Counted from the first letter of the stretch, positions 9,431 through 19,900 are shown. The stretch is 64,000 nt of DNA from Novilysobacter antarcticus (GCF_019802285.1 NZ_JAIEUJ010000001.1:744001-808000), one strand, 5' to 3'. Numbers and translations are program-made. Notes: generated from the letters alone by a model not told the origin.

Positions 9431-9470
9431 TGGCCTGAAAGAAAGTAATCGGTTACTATCTTATAGGCCA
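9431..9470. promoter_or_regulatory. Probable TetR operator (40-base palindrome)
   Basis: The segment is an inverted repeat centred between 9450 and 9451. The outer arms TGGCCT (9431-9436) and AGGCCA (9465-9470) and the inner arms AGTAA (9444-9448) and TTACT (9453-9457) share the same centre, and 16 of 20 base pairs match. It begins seven bases upstream of the TetR start and covers the predicted -10 element of the leftward promoter. Size, symmetry and position fit the binding site of a TetR dimer or pair of dimers. It may also affect the rightward RND operon. Confidence 0.7.
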
Positions 9471-9485
9471 TCTATGGCATCGCAA
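9458..9485 (-). promoter_or_regulatory. Candidate leftward promoter of the ABC exporter operon
   Basis: On the minus strand TTGCGA (9485-9480) and TAAGAT (9463-9458) are separated by 16 bases and would start transcription inside the palindrome, about 25 bases before the TetR ATG. The -35 box matches the sigma-70 consensus at four of six positions and so does the -10 box. The match is modest and the call rests mostly on position. Confidence 0.4.
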
Positions 9486-9552
9486 CAACTCAAAATATGA
9501 TGATCAACCGGGGGTCTGCCCTCCCGGACCCAATCGAACCGGTGCCAACTTG

Positions 9553-10692
9553 ATGCGTCTCTCCGACATGAAACCCGCCCACTGGATCTACGCAGCCGCG
9601 GCTCTCGCGCTCTTGTTTTTGGTGGTCATGTGGATGCGTGATCCCGCACCAGCAGATACCGGTGCCGGAGACGCGGCTCCTGTTGTTGACGCTGAAGGCC
9701 GGATCCGGATGAGAGAGGAGCAGATCGAAGCCCTCGGTATTGAAAGCGTGGCCGCGCAACCTGCCGAGAACATCCCGGTAACCGGCCTGCCGGGCGAGGC
9801 CGTGCCGCCCTTTGATGCAGTGACCCAGGTAACCGTGCCGTTCACGGGCGTGGTCACGCGCATTCTGGTCGATGAAGGCGAGCGCGTTCGAGCAGGCCAA
9901 CCCCTGCTGCGCATACAGAGCCGCGAGTTGATAGCCATGCAAGGCGACTTGGCCCGTGCCCGCGCGGAAGCCGGGGTTTCCAGCCAGCAGGCACGCCGCG
10001 ATGCGGCACTCGCTGGCGAAGGAATCATTCCTGAAGCCCGCCTTTCGGAGAGCAGTGCACGAGCCTCGGCCGCACGCGTCACCCTGGATGAGGCAAACGC
10101 GATGATGTCCCGGCTGCGCCGCGTGCCCGGCGGCCAGGCCGGCGAATACGACCTCCTCGCGCCCCAGTCCGGCCTTGTGCTGCGACGCAGTGTCACGCCC
10201 GGACAGGCCATTGAAGCGATGGCGCCGGCTTTCGTGCTGGTCGATTCCGACGCACTGGATGTCCAGTTCAATGCACCCATTGCCCTGCGCGGGCAGCTGC
10301 AACCGGGACTCCCCATCCGCTTGGCCAACGGCATCGAGGGCGAAGTGGTCGCGGTTGGCGCCGACACCGACGCAGGTAGCCAGACGCTACGTGTACGCGC
10401 TCATGTCGATCAGCCCGGTGCGCTGGTCGCCGGGCAACAACTGGCGGTGACGCTCCTGCTGCCGGCGGCGGCCGATGCGGTGTCGGTGCCGCAGCGCGCG
10501 TTGCAGACGCATGGCCAAGGGGTCTCGGTGTACGTGCAGGATGGATCAACGTTCCGGAGGATCACGGTGGAGCGGATGGGCGGTGATGCCGACACCGCAG
10601 TTGTGCGCTCGGCCGGGACGCTGCGCCCGGGTGACCTGGTGGTGCAGAAAGGTGGCAGCGTGCTGAAGTCGCTCGCGCCAATTGCGGAGTAG
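9553..10692 (+). CDS. Heavy-metal RND efflux periplasmic adaptor (CzcB/CusB-like)
   Basis: This 379-residue protein has an N-terminal membrane anchor (WIYAAAALALLFLVVMWM), then RIRMREEQIEALGIESV, a barrel-sandwich hybrid domain with VTVPFTGVVTRILVDEGERVRAGQPLLRI, an alpha-helical hairpin and a beta-barrel/C-terminal domain. These are hallmarks of adaptors that pair with HME-RND pumps. No His- or Met-rich metal-binding N-terminus is present, unlike many CzcB and CusB proteins. It is the first gene of a four-gene operon and ends four bases before the pump's GTG. The start may be ATG 9553 or ATG 9568; neither has a clear ribosome binding site. A TATGAT at 9496-9501 is a possible -10 element. Confidence 0.88.
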   Translation: MRLSDMKPAHWIYAAAALALLFLVVMWMRDPAPADTGAGDAAPVVDAEGRIRMREEQIEALGIESVAAQPAENIPVTGLPGEAVPPFDAVTQVTVPFTGVVTRILVDEGERVRAGQPLLRIQSRELIAMQGDLARARAEAGVSSQQARRDAALAGEGIIPEARLSESSARASAARVTLDEANAMMSRLRRVPGGQAGEYDLLAPQSGLVLRRSVTPGQAIEAMAPAFVLVDSDALDVQFNAPIALRGQLQPGLPIRLANGIEGEVVAVGADTDAGSQTLRVRAHVDQPGALVAGQQLAVTLLLPAAADAVSVPQRALQTHGQGVSVYVQDGSTFRRITVERMGGDADTAVVRSAGTLRPGDLVVQKGGSVLKSLAPIAE

Positions 10693-10696
10693 CGGC

Positions 10697-13600
10697 GTGC
10701 TCTACCGTCTCATCGAGTTTTCCCTGCGCCAGCGCTTGCTGGTGCTTTTGGCGGCATTGGCAGTCTGCATTGCGGGCGCGATGGCGTTCATGCGCTTGCC
10801 CATCGACGCATTTCCCGACATTTCGCCCACTCAGGTGAAGCTGGTCCTCAAGGCACCTGGCCTGACCCCCGAGGAAGTCGAGGCCCGCGTCATCACCCCA
10901 CTGGAGATGGAGCTGCTTGGCGTGCCCAGCGCGGTGATGTTGCGATCCGTCGCTAAGTACGCCATTGCCGACATCACGCTCGATTTCGCCGAGGGCACCG
11001 ACCTTTACTGGGCTCGGCAACAGGTGGCGGAGCGTTTTTCGAATGTGGCTCCCGACCTTCCCGAGGACGTCAGCGGTGGACTCGCGCCGATTTCCACTCC
11101 GCTCTCCGACGTGTTCATGTTCACCATCGAGGGCGGCGGCCTGGATCTCCAGGAGCGCCGCAGCCTGCTTGACTGGACCATACGGCCGGCGCTTCGGACG
11201 ATACCGGGTGTCGCCGACGTCAACGTACTGGGCGGTGAAGCCAAGAGCTTCGTCGTGGTTCCTGATCGGGCCCGGCTGACCGCCAACGGGCTGGCGTTGC
11301 ACGATCTGGTGGACGCCTTGCAGCGCAACAACCGCAACGATGGTGCAGGTCGGCTGCAGTCCGGTGAATCGGCCCTGATCGTTCGTGCCGAAGGCTCACT
11401 GCAGACGGTCGGCGACATCGGCAACGTGGTGGTCAAGTCCGGTGTCCAAGCGTTGCGAATCAAGGATCTTGCCGAGGTTCGCGTCGAGGGCTTGACCCGG
11501 TATGGCGCGGTCGTCCGCGATGGCGAAGGCGAAGCGGTCCAGGGCATCGTGGTGGCATTGCGCGGCGCTGACGCGTCTCAACTGATCGAGAATGTCGACG
11601 CGCGCCTCGAGGAAATCCGGCCGAGTCTGCCGGCCGGCGTGCAGATCGACACGTTCTACAACCGCAGTGCGCTGATCACGCGGGCCGTAGGCACTGTCGA
11701 GCGCGCACTGCTTGAGGCTACTGCACTGGTGGTCGTGTTGCTGCTGCTGTTCCTCGGCAACTTGAGGGCGGCGATCGTGGTCGCCCTGATACTCCCCATC
11801 GCGGCACTTTCCACGTTCCTGCTGATGCATCTCACGGGACAGAGCGCCAACCTGATGAGCCTGGGCGGCCTGGCCATCGCCGTCGGACTGCTGGTGGACG
11901 CCGCAGTGGTGGTTATCGAGAACACCGTTACCCGTCTCGACCCCGACGCTCCTGGCGCCCACCTGCCGCATCTGCATCGCGTATTCGCGGCTACCCGCGA
12001 GGTCGCCGCGCCGGTGGCCGCAGGCATGCTCATCATTTCCCTCACCTTTGTCCCGCTGCTCACCCTGCAAGGCTTGGAAGGAAAGCTGTTCGCACCAGTG
12101 GCGTTGACCATCGTGTTTGCCCTTGGCGCCTCACTGCTGGCTTCGCTCACCGTGATACCCGTGCTGGCGTCCTTCCTGATGAAGGAGGGTGCCCATGGTG
12201 ATCCGTGGCTGGTGCGCAAGGTGGACGGCATCTATCGGCCACTGCTCGACAAGGCTCTCGCCAAGCCGACCTATGTGTTCGCAGCCAGTGCACTTGCCCT
12301 GCTGCTGGGCGTGGTTGCCTATGCGGGCACCGGCAAGAGCTTCATGCCGACCATGGACGAGGGCGACGTTCTGATCCAGTTGATGAAATCGCCCTCGATC
12401 TCGCTGGAGCGCTCATTGGAGCTTGAGCTCGCGGTGGAGAAAGCGCTCATGGACGAAGTCCCGGAGATCGCCCACATCGTTTCCCGGGTGGGTTCCGACG
12501 AGCTGGGTCTGGACCCGATGGGACTCAACGAAAGCGACATGTTTCTGGAGCTCAAGCCGAAGAAGGAGTGGCGCGTGCGCGACAAGGACTGGCTGACGGG
12601 CGAGCTGCGCAAGGTGCTCGCGCGCTTCCCCGGTATCGAGTACGGCTTCACCCAGCCTATCGAGATGCGCGTCGCTGAAATGCTTACTGGAAGCCGTGGT
12701 GATCTGGCGGTAAAGATTTTCGGACCCGACCTGGCTGTGCTGGGCGAGCTTGCTCAACGCGTCGCGGGCGCGGTGGAGGAAATCGAAGGCGCGGAAGACG
12801 TCCTGACCCAGACTACCGAAGGGGTGGATTACCTGAAGGTGGAGATCGACGCGTTGGCCGCCGGGCGACAAGGCCTTGCCGTGGCCGATGTGCAGGACGA
12901 GCTGCGCGCCCAGCTTGAAGGAGTCGATGCCGGGATGGTGATCGAGCCCGATCGCAGGACGCCGATCATCGTGCGCGGCAACCATGACATCCGGTTTTCC
13001 GCCGAGCTTTTCTCGCGTATGCAGGTCACCCTGCCGCAAGGCGGCAACGTGCCGCTCTCGAGCATCGCCCGCATCGTGGGCGGCAATGGACCGGTGATGA
13101 TCGATCGCGAGCACGGTTCGCGCTACGCGTTGGTGCAGGCCAACGTGGACGGACGAGACCTGGTCGGATTTGTCGAGGAAGCAAAGGCTGCGGTGGCTCA
13201 GGATATCCCGCTGCCGGCAGGGTATCGGCTGGAATGGGGCGGTCAATTCGAGAATCAGCAACGCGCCGCAGCCCGCTTGGCACTGGTGGTCCCGGCGGCG
13301 CTGGGTCTGATTTTCCTCGTCCTGTTCATGACGTTCGGCTCCGCGCGCCAGGCGCTGCTCGTTCTGTTCAACATCCCCTTCGCACTGGTGGGCGGCATGG
13401 TGGCCCTCTGGCTTTCAGGAGAATATTTGTCGGTACCGGCCTCGGTGGGTTTCATTGCATTGCTTGGAATCGCGGTCCTGAATGGCTTGGTGCTCGTCAC
13501 CCGATTCAACCAGCTTCACGACCAGGGCCTGGATATCACCGCAGTGGTGCGCGAAGGCGCATGGCGACGGGTCCGGCCCGTGCTCATGACCGCAAGCATC

Positions 13601-13789
13601 GCCGCCTTCGGCCTGGTCCCATTGCTCCTCGCGACCGGGCCGGGCTCGGAGATCCAGCGCCCGCTCGCCATCGTGGTGATTGGCGGTCTGGTCAGCGCCA
13701 CCGCCCTGACCCTGCTGTTGATGCCATTGCTCTACCGCCGCTACGGCTTGCCACCGGTGTCCCATCCTGAAAGGAGTGCAGCGCCATGA
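10697..13789 (+). CDS. Heavy-metal efflux RND permease (CzcA/CusA family)
   Basis: The 1030-residue protein shows the twelve-helix RND architecture with two large periplasmic loops. N-terminal LPIDAFPDISPTQVKL and DLYWARQQVAERF are HME-RND landmarks. The transmembrane helix 4 motif near residues 390-410 reads GGLAIAVGLLVDAAVVVIEN, with the essential Asp in VDAA but Ala where zinc/cobalt pumps have a preceding Asp. This resembles the Cu/Ag-type signature rather than the CzcA type. The Met clusters typical of CusA are not evident, so the metal is unresolved. GTG 10697 is preferred over an upstream TTG because it follows GGAG and the end of the adaptor gene. It overlaps the next gene by four bases (ATGA). 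Confidence 0.92.
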   Translation: MLYRLIEFSLRQRLLVLLAALAVCIAGAMAFMRLPIDAFPDISPTQVKLVLKAPGLTPEEVEARVITPLEMELLGVPSAVMLRSVAKYAIADITLDFAEGTDLYWARQQVAERFSNVAPDLPEDVSGGLAPISTPLSDVFMFTIEGGGLDLQERRSLLDWTIRPALRTIPGVADVNVLGGEAKSFVVVPDRARLTANGLALHDLVDALQRNNRNDGAGRLQSGESALIVRAEGSLQTVGDIGNVVVKSGVQALRIKDLAEVRVEGLTRYGAVVRDGEGEAVQGIVVALRGADASQLIENVDARLEEIRPSLPAGVQIDTFYNRSALITRAVGTVERALLEATALVVVLLLLFLGNLRAAIVVALILPIAALSTFLLMHLTGQSANLMSLGGLAIAVGLLVDAAVVVIENTVTRLDPDAPGAHLPHLHRVFAATREVAAPVAAGMLIISLTFVPLLTLQGLEGKLFAPVALTIVFALGASLLASLTVIPVLASFLMKEGAHGDPWLVRKVDGIYRPLLDKALAKPTYVFAASALALLLGVVAYAGTGKSFMPTMDEGDVLIQLMKSPSISLERSLELELAVEKALMDEVPEIAHIVSRVGSDELGLDPMGLNESDMFLELKPKKEWRVRDKDWLTGELRKVLARFPGIEYGFTQPIEMRVAEMLTGSRGDLAVKIFGPDLAVLGELAQRVAGAVEEIEGAEDVLTQTTEGVDYLKVEIDALAAGRQGLAVADVQDELRAQLEGVDAGMVIEPDRRTPIIVRGNHDIRFSAELFSRMQVTLPQGGNVPLSSIARIVGGNGPVMIDREHGSRYALVQANVDGRDLVGFVEEAKAAVAQDIPLPAGYRLEWGGQFENQQRAAARLALVVPAALGLIFLVLFMTFGSARQALLVLFNIPFALVGGMVALWLSGEYLSVPASVGFIALLGIAVLNGLVLVTRFNQLHDQGLDITAVVREGAWRRVRPVLMTASIAAFGLVPLLLATGPGSEIQRPLAIVVIGGLVSATALTLLLMPLLYRRYGLPPVSHPERSAAP

Positions 13790-14088
13790 GCGGGTTGATC
13801 CGACTGAACATGGTGTTTCCTCCTCGGCTGGAGACACCTCTTACCGAAGCATTGAGTGCGGACCCTTCCATTCCGGGGTACACCCTTTTGGAGGCCGAGG
13901 CCCATACCGGCGACTTCGCCGATGCCTCGGATGCCGAGCGGGTGCGCGGCCGCGTGGACAGGCGGGTGTTGTGGCTGGTAATCCGGGCGGACATGAAGGA
14001 CGACGTGCTGCGTTTGATGCGCGAGCACGTCGACTCCGGCGACCTGCACTGGTGGAGCGAACCGGTGCTGGAAACAGGACGACTGTGA
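13786..14088 (+). CDS. DUF3240 family protein
   Basis: The 100-residue soluble protein begins SGLIRLNMVFPPRLETPLTEAL and ends with HVDSGDLHWWSEPVLETGRL, matching the DUF3240 family found between pump and outer membrane factor genes in heavy-metal RND operons. The fold is probably ferredoxin-like and PII-related, suggesting a regulatory or metal-sensing role, but no biochemical function is established to my knowledge. Its ATG overlaps the pump stop and its stop overlaps the TolC start (TGATG), so the three genes are translationally coupled. There is no signal peptide, so it acts in the cytoplasm. Confidence 0.82.
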   Translation: MSGLIRLNMVFPPRLETPLTEALSADPSIPGYTLLEAEAHTGDFADASDAERVRGRVDRRVLWLVIRADMKDDVLRLMREHVDSGDLHWWSEPVLETGRL

Positions 14089-15323
14089 TGAAGCAAATTG
14101 CATCGATGACGCTCTTGTTGGCGTTGGCCGCGCCGAGTGTGCAAGCGCAGGACTGGCTGCCTGATCCCGCCTTGGTGGAGGCCGCTATCGCCGAACAGCC
14201 ATCCGTACGTGCCGCGATGCGCCGCACCGACGCCGCGGGTGCACAGGCGCGCGCCCGCGCGGTTGGCCCGCACGAGTTCGAGGTGAGCGCAATTTCACAG
14301 GTCCGCCGGATCGATGTCGATAACGGAACGGAACGTTACGACGAGTACGAAGCGCAACTGGGACGCGCGTTCCGATGGCCGGGCAAAGTTGCACTGGACC
14401 GGCGGATCGGCGAATACGGGATAAGCGCCAGCGAACTGCGGCTGGACGACGCGCGGCACGAAGCGGCGCGGATATTTTTGAAGTACTGGTTGGACTGGCT
14501 GCGCGCCAGCGAGCAGTCCGCTGAGGCAGAGGAACAGTTCGAATCGCTGGTCCGGGAGCGCACTGCGCTCGCCCGGCGGGTGCAGTTGGGCGATGCCGCG
14601 GCAAAAGATCTCGACCTGCTGGATGTTGAGCTCGCCCAGACCGACGCCACGCGCCTTGCGGCCCAAGGTGCACTCGTGGACGCCGAGGCTGCCATCGCGC
14701 ATGACTTCCCCACCCTGCCCTTACCCGAACGCGCTCCTACGGTGGGCGATCCGGAAGAGTTGCCCGAGACACCGGAGGTCTGGGTCACCCGTATTGTCCA
14801 GCGCAGCCACGAAATTGGCGCGCTGGAAGCGGATGCCATGCAGGCTGACGCGCTGGCCGCTCGCAGCCGCGCCGACCGGCTGCCCGACCCCACCCTGGCT
14901 CTGCGATTGATGAATGATCGTGGGGGCGCCGAGCGGGTGGTCGGCTTGGTATTCACCATGCCCGTCGGGGGTCGCCATCGCTCCGCTTTGGCCACCGGCG
15001 ACGGCGCCAGCGCGGCGGCTATGCACAGCGAAGCGCAGGCGAAGCGTCGCGAGATCCAGCGGGAGGCCGAACAGGCTGTGCGCAAGGTCGAGCAGGCACG
15101 CAGGCAGTGGCTCGCCCAGCAGCGCGCCCTGAGGGCCAGCGACGGCGCCCGCAAGCGCACGCGCCGCGGCTGGGAGTTGGGCGAATTATCGTTGGCGGAG
15201 TGGCTGCTCGCCGAGCGGACGCATCGGCAGATCGCCTTTGCAGAAGCCTCGGCCCGTGCCGACGCAGAGGAGGCACGTTTGGGCGTCCTGGTCGACAGTC
15301 ACGAGCTCTGGCACGCCGAATAG
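14088..15323 (+). CDS. TolC-family outer membrane factor of the RND operon
   Basis: The 411-residue protein has a cleavable signal peptide (MKQIASMTLLLALAAPSVQAQ) and no lipobox, unlike the NodT-type protein of the neighbouring ABC operon. It has long helical coiled-coil regions with repeated Ala/Arg/Glu and a CzcC-like DPTLALRLMNDRGG segment. It should supply the outer membrane channel for the RND pump. The last 25 bases overlap the convergent Rieske/FAD reductase gene. An in-frame extension upstream to 13776 runs through DUF3240 and is rejected in favour of the signal-peptide start at 14088. Confidence 0.88.
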   Translation: MKQIASMTLLLALAAPSVQAQDWLPDPALVEAAIAEQPSVRAAMRRTDAAGAQARARAVGPHEFEVSAISQVRRIDVDNGTERYDEYEAQLGRAFRWPGKVALDRRIGEYGISASELRLDDARHEAARIFLKYWLDWLRASEQSAEAEEQFESLVRERTALARRVQLGDAAAKDLDLLDVELAQTDATRLAAQGALVDAEAAIAHDFPTLPLPERAPTVGDPEELPETPEVWVTRIVQRSHEIGALEADAMQADALAARSRADRLPDPTLALRLMNDRGGAERVVGLVFTMPVGGRHRSALATGDGASAAAMHSEAQAKRREIQREAEQAVRKVEQARRQWLAQQRALRASDGARKRTRRGWELGELSLAEWLLAERTHRQIAFAEASARADAEEARLGVLVDSHELWHAE

Positions 15324-16876
15324 TCGCCATTTGCACCGATGATGCGCTCGAATTCGAGCTCCTTCAGCAAGCCCGCATGGTCGCGATGCACGAATGCCGC
15401 CGCCAGCTCGCGCCCGCGCTTCAGGTAGCTGACAGTGCAGTCACGCCGCGCCAGATCACCTTCTATCCGGACATCGTCGAAGCCCTTCGCGTGGCCGACG
15501 TAGGACAGGCCGAACCCGTGTTGCTCGGTCCAGAAGAAGGGCACGGCTTCATACGGCTTTTTGCGACCCAACATGTTCAGCGCAGCGGTCTGGCCCTGGT
15601 GTTCGGCAACCACCCAGTGCTCGATGCGAACTCGTTCGCTGGTGAGCGGTTCCGGCCACAGGGCAATATCGCCAGCGGCATAGATGCCCGGCGAACTCGT
15701 CTCCAGAAAGCGGTCGACAATGACGCCGCGATCGACCGCAAGCCCCGCCGCTTCGGCCAACTCCAGCCGCGGTCGTACCCCGATGCCTACCACCACCAGA
15801 TCGGCCTGCAGGGTCTCCTCGTTGGTCAGGATGACCTCGTCTTCGTGGATGGTGCTGGCCGTTGTGTCGAGGTGGAAAACCACCCCTTTCTTCTCGTGCA
15901 GTTCCTGCAGGAAAGCGCCCAGCTCCTTGCCCAACACATTCGCCATGAGACTGGTTTCGCGCCCTACGACGTGCACTTCCATCCCGCGTGCACACAGGCC
16001 CGAGGCGACCTCCAGTCCGATGAAGCTGGCGCCGATGATCACCGCGGTTTTTGCGCTTCTGGCTTGCGCCAGCAGGCGGTGGCAATCGGCAGCGCTGCGC
16101 AGGTAGTGCACGTGGGGAAGCGAGGCGCCGGGCACGTCCAGCTTGACCGGCTCTGCACCTGTGGCGATGAGCAGCGCTTCGTACGCGATCCGCTCACCAT
16201 TCGCGAGGTGTACCTCGCGCTCGGCGGTACGGATGGCTTCAACATGCACTCCCAACCGCAACTCGATCTCGTTGTCGCGGTAGAACTGCGATGGATGCAG
16301 CTCATTCGCGTCCTCGTCCATGTCGCCGCTCAGCACCCCCTTGGAAAGGTTGGTGCGGTCATAGGGAGCGGCTTCATCGGCGCTCAGCAGGGTGACCGAT
16401 CCGGTGTAACCCTCGCGTCGCAGCGTCTGGGCTGCGCACAATCCAGCCGCTCCCCCGCCGATGATGACGATGGATGCGGGCCGCGCAGCCGCGGCGCGTG
16501 CGGGAGGGCGCTCCAATGATGCGTGCGTTGCAGGAGATCGCTTTCCGGTTACGGTGGCCGTGCCGTCCACCACCTCGACGTCGTAGCACTCGACCGGATC
16601 CAGTGCCGGCGGGCGCGATGGCAGCCCGGTTCGCAGGTCGAAACAGGCGTGGTGCCACGGACAGCGGACGCCGCCATCCACCACCAGCCCTTCCGCAAGC
16701 GGGCCACCTTGATGGGTACACACCGCGCCCAAGGCGAAAAAATCCTCGCCCTGCCTCACCAGGATCACGGACTTGCCAGCCACATGACCCAGCAGCAGGT
16801 CGCCATCGGCCATCCGCTCGATCCGCACACCGACCGCCAGGTCGGGGCCTTTCAGCGTGTCGCTCTCGTCCGCCAT
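15299..16876 (-). CDS. Rieske-FAD/NAD(P)H oxidoreductase (AIF/ferredoxin reductase type)
   Basis: The 525-residue protein fuses an N-terminal Rieske domain (about residues 10-110) to a pyridine nucleotide-dependent FAD reductase. The 2Fe-2S ligands are seen as CTHQGG and CPWHHACFD. The FAD fold follows with IVIIGGGAAGLCAAQTL near residue 135, an NAD(P)-binding GASFIGLEVASGL, and the FAD motif GIYAAGDIALWPE. The C-terminal domain resembles BphA4/AIFM3 reductases. A plausible role is passing electrons from NAD(P)H through FAD to its own Rieske centre and on to an unknown acceptor. Its partner is not encoded nearby. No signal peptide is present. Confidence 0.9.
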   Translation of the reverse strand: MADESDTLKGPDLAVGVRIERMADGDLLLGHVAGKSVILVRQGEDFFALGAVCTHQGGPLAEGLVVDGGVRCPWHHACFDLRTGLPSRPPALDPVECYDVEVVDGTATVTGKRSPATHASLERPPARAAAARPASIVIIGGGAAGLCAAQTLRREGYTGSVTLLSADEAAPYDRTNLSKGVLSGDMDEDANELHPSQFYRDNEIELRLGVHVEAIRTAEREVHLANGERIAYEALLIATGAEPVKLDVPGASLPHVHYLRSAADCHRLLAQARSAKTAVIIGASFIGLEVASGLCARGMEVHVVGRETSLMANVLGKELGAFLQELHEKKGVVFHLDTTASTIHEDEVILTNEETLQADLVVVGIGVRPRLELAEAAGLAVDRGVIVDRFLETSSPGIYAAGDIALWPEPLTSERVRIEHWVVAEHQGQTAALNMLGRKKPYEAVPFFWTEQHGFGLSYVGHAKGFDDVRIEGDLARRDCTVSYLKRGRELAAAFVHRDHAGLLKELEFERIIGANGDYSACQSS

Positions 16877-16954
16877 TCCGGTGTCCTCGGTGTTGCCCCC
16901 TGTTCCGTCCTATAAGCGAGCCTAAGCCTGCCCGCATTAGATGGCGGTGAACCT

Positions 16955-19900
16955 TCAGCCCACTGCCGCATCGCGCCCCATCGTCAAATGCACGCGGTGC
17001 TGTTGGCCATCATCACGCAGCGGAATCCTCGCGGCTTCGCCACGCACCCTAAGTGGCTCACCGTCCAGCGTGCCATCGCGGATTCCGCGGCTGACGCCCG
17101 CGGGGTTGTCGACCTGAATTCGATATTCCGAACTGCGATGGCGGTAGATCATGCGGAAGCCGGGCCACGCCCTTGGAATACACGGGTCTACCAGCAGCTG
17201 ATCACCACGCAGCCCGAAGCCGAGCAGCGCCTCGATCCCGGCGCGGTAAAGCCAGGCAGCGGAGCCGGTGTACCAGGTCCATCCGCCGCGTCCTGCCAGT
17301 GCGCCGACCGAATAGACATCGGCGCAGGACACATACGGTTCGACACCGAAATGCTCGGCGGCCGTGGACGATATCGAATGGCCAATCGGATTGAAGAAGT
17401 CAAACAGCTCCCACGCCTTGGCGGCCTCGCCCAAGGCGGCCCAGGCAAAGATCGACCAGATGCAGCCGTGGGTGTATTGCCCGCCGTTTTCCCGGACGCC
17501 GGGCGGATAGGCCTTGATATAACCCGGATCGTGGGGGCCGTTCTCGGCAAACGGCGGCGTAAACAGCCGCGCCAGGCGGTGGCCCCGGTCAACCAGTTCA
17601 CGATCGGTGGCATGCATGGCCGAACGCGCTCGATCCGGATCGCCGGCGCCCGACATGACGGCCCAGGACTGCGCGATCGAATCGATCCGGCACGCCTCCT
17701 GGCTGGCACTGCCCAACGGCGTCCCGTCATCATAGTAGCCGCGTCGGTACCACTGCCCGTCCCAACCTGCGTCTTCCATCGCCGCTTTCACGGTGACTGC
17801 AACTTCATCCCAGGCATCCGACCGGACGGTATCGGCGCGTGAGCGGGCGATGGGCACAAACCGGGTAATCACGTCCAGAAGCAGCCAGCCCATCCAGACG
17901 CTCTCGCCGGTGCCCTGCTCTCCTACGGCGTTCATGCCGTCATTCCAGTCTCCCGTGCCCATCAGCGGCAGCCTGTGGGGACCGAGCGTCAGGGACGCGT
18001 CCACCGTGCGCGCGCAATGCTCGTAGAGACTTCCATGGGTCGCGGACACGGTTGGGGTAAAGAACGCATCCTTGTGGCCCTCCTCCAATGCAGGGCCCTC
18101 GAGAAAGGGCACGCTCGCGTCAAGGATCTCGACGTCCGCGGTCACCGTCAGGTAATGCAGCACTGAATACGGCAGCCAAAGCCTGTCGTCGGTCATCCGG
18201 CTGCGAAGGCCCTTGCCGCCTGGCGGCAACCACCAGTGCTGCACATCGCCCTCAATGAACTGGCGCGAGGCGGCGCGCAGCAAGTGCTCGCGGGCGACGT
18301 CGGGGTCGGAGATGCAGAGCGCCATCACGTCCTGCAACTGGTCGCGGAACCCGTACGCGCCGCTGGCCTGGTAGTACGCCGTGCGCGCCCACATCCGGCA
18401 GGAGAGGACCTGGTAGAGGAGCCAGTGGTTGAGCAGCAGGTTCGTTGCCGGGTCCGGCGTCTCGACCTGGAGCGTGGCGGTCACAGAGTGCCAACGGTCG
18501 TGGATCGCGCCCATGACAGTGTCGAGATCCATACCGCGAGCGTGCCGCACCAGATCGCTGGCGGCGTCTGTGGATTCCGCATCGCCGATCAGGAAACGCA
18601 ACTCAGCGGTCGCGCCGGGTTCAATCTCCAGTACTGACTGCAACGCCGCACACGGGTCCCTGCCCGAGCCCCGCCAGCCGGACAGCGATGAACTGCCCTG
18701 CAGCGCGGCCGGCCGATCGATCGAGCCATACCTGCCGAGGAACTCGCCGCGATCGCAGGTAAAGGCGGCCATTTCCGCGCCGATATCCGCAAAGGCAACG
18801 CGCTCGCCGAAGTCCTCGCGCCAGCGATTGACCGCAAACACGGCGCCGGTACGCGGATCCTGCGACGTGGCCACGTGCGGCCCGGGAACGGTTCCGTTGG
18901 GTCCCAATGCCCATTGCAGGTAGGCGGTGACCGAAATGGTCCGTCTGCGCTCCGAATGATTGCGGACGCGCAGCCCGGATATCTTGACCGCATCTTCAAG
19001 CGGCACGAGCTGAAGCAGTTCGATTCCAAGACCGTCAAAATCGTGCGACCACTTCGTCCAGCCCCTGCCATGGCGGGTGATCCGGTTGGTCGCCGCTCCC
19101 GGAATCGGCAGAGGTGTGGCACTCCACAGAGCGCCACTGTCGTTGTCGCGCAGGTACAGCACCTCGGAGGGCTCGTCGGTGACGGGGTCGTTGGCCCAGG
19201 GGGTAAGCGGGTTCTGCTGGCTGTTGCCGGAGAACGTGTGCCCACCACCTTCCGCCGTCGCGATGAAGCCGAACGCCGGATTGGCGACGATGTTGCTCCA
19301 CGGCGACGGGGTGCAGCGAGTTCCATCGGTGCGGATGATGTATTCCTCGCCGCCCAGGGAGAACCCGCCGTAACCGTTGTCGAACTGCAGGGAAAGCGCC
19401 GCAGTGCGAAAACCCGCGTGATCGGACGGTCGTGGCTCCGGATCGGGCGGCGGCGTTAGAGGTTCCGGTCCATGGACCAGCGGCGCATCCTCCTCCGCGA
19501 CAACGCCGGTAGCGTCCGGCCTGCCCGCGTCGCCGCCTGCGGGGACAATGACCCGGGCCGCGCCGATCAAGCCGTCTCGCAAGCCCGGGTCAAGCTCATC
19601 GGCGCGCAGGTAGAACGCTTCCGCTTTCGCGAGCGCGGCCCGCGTTGCCAGCTTCCGCGTCTGCTCTGCGACGAGGCCGTCGAGCGACTGATCGGCCGCG
19701 GATCCTTTCAGGACGCTTCCGCTTGCCAGTACGACCACGTCCGCCCCGATTCCCATCGATTGCCAGTAGCGCTGGGCGCGCAGCAATTCGTGGACGCGTT
19801 CGGGAACTTCCGGCTCCTCAATGGCAAGCAGCGCGATCGGACGATCGCCGGAGATACCGGCCGACCAGAGAACGGGCGCTCCGCCTGTCGCCCGAGCCAG

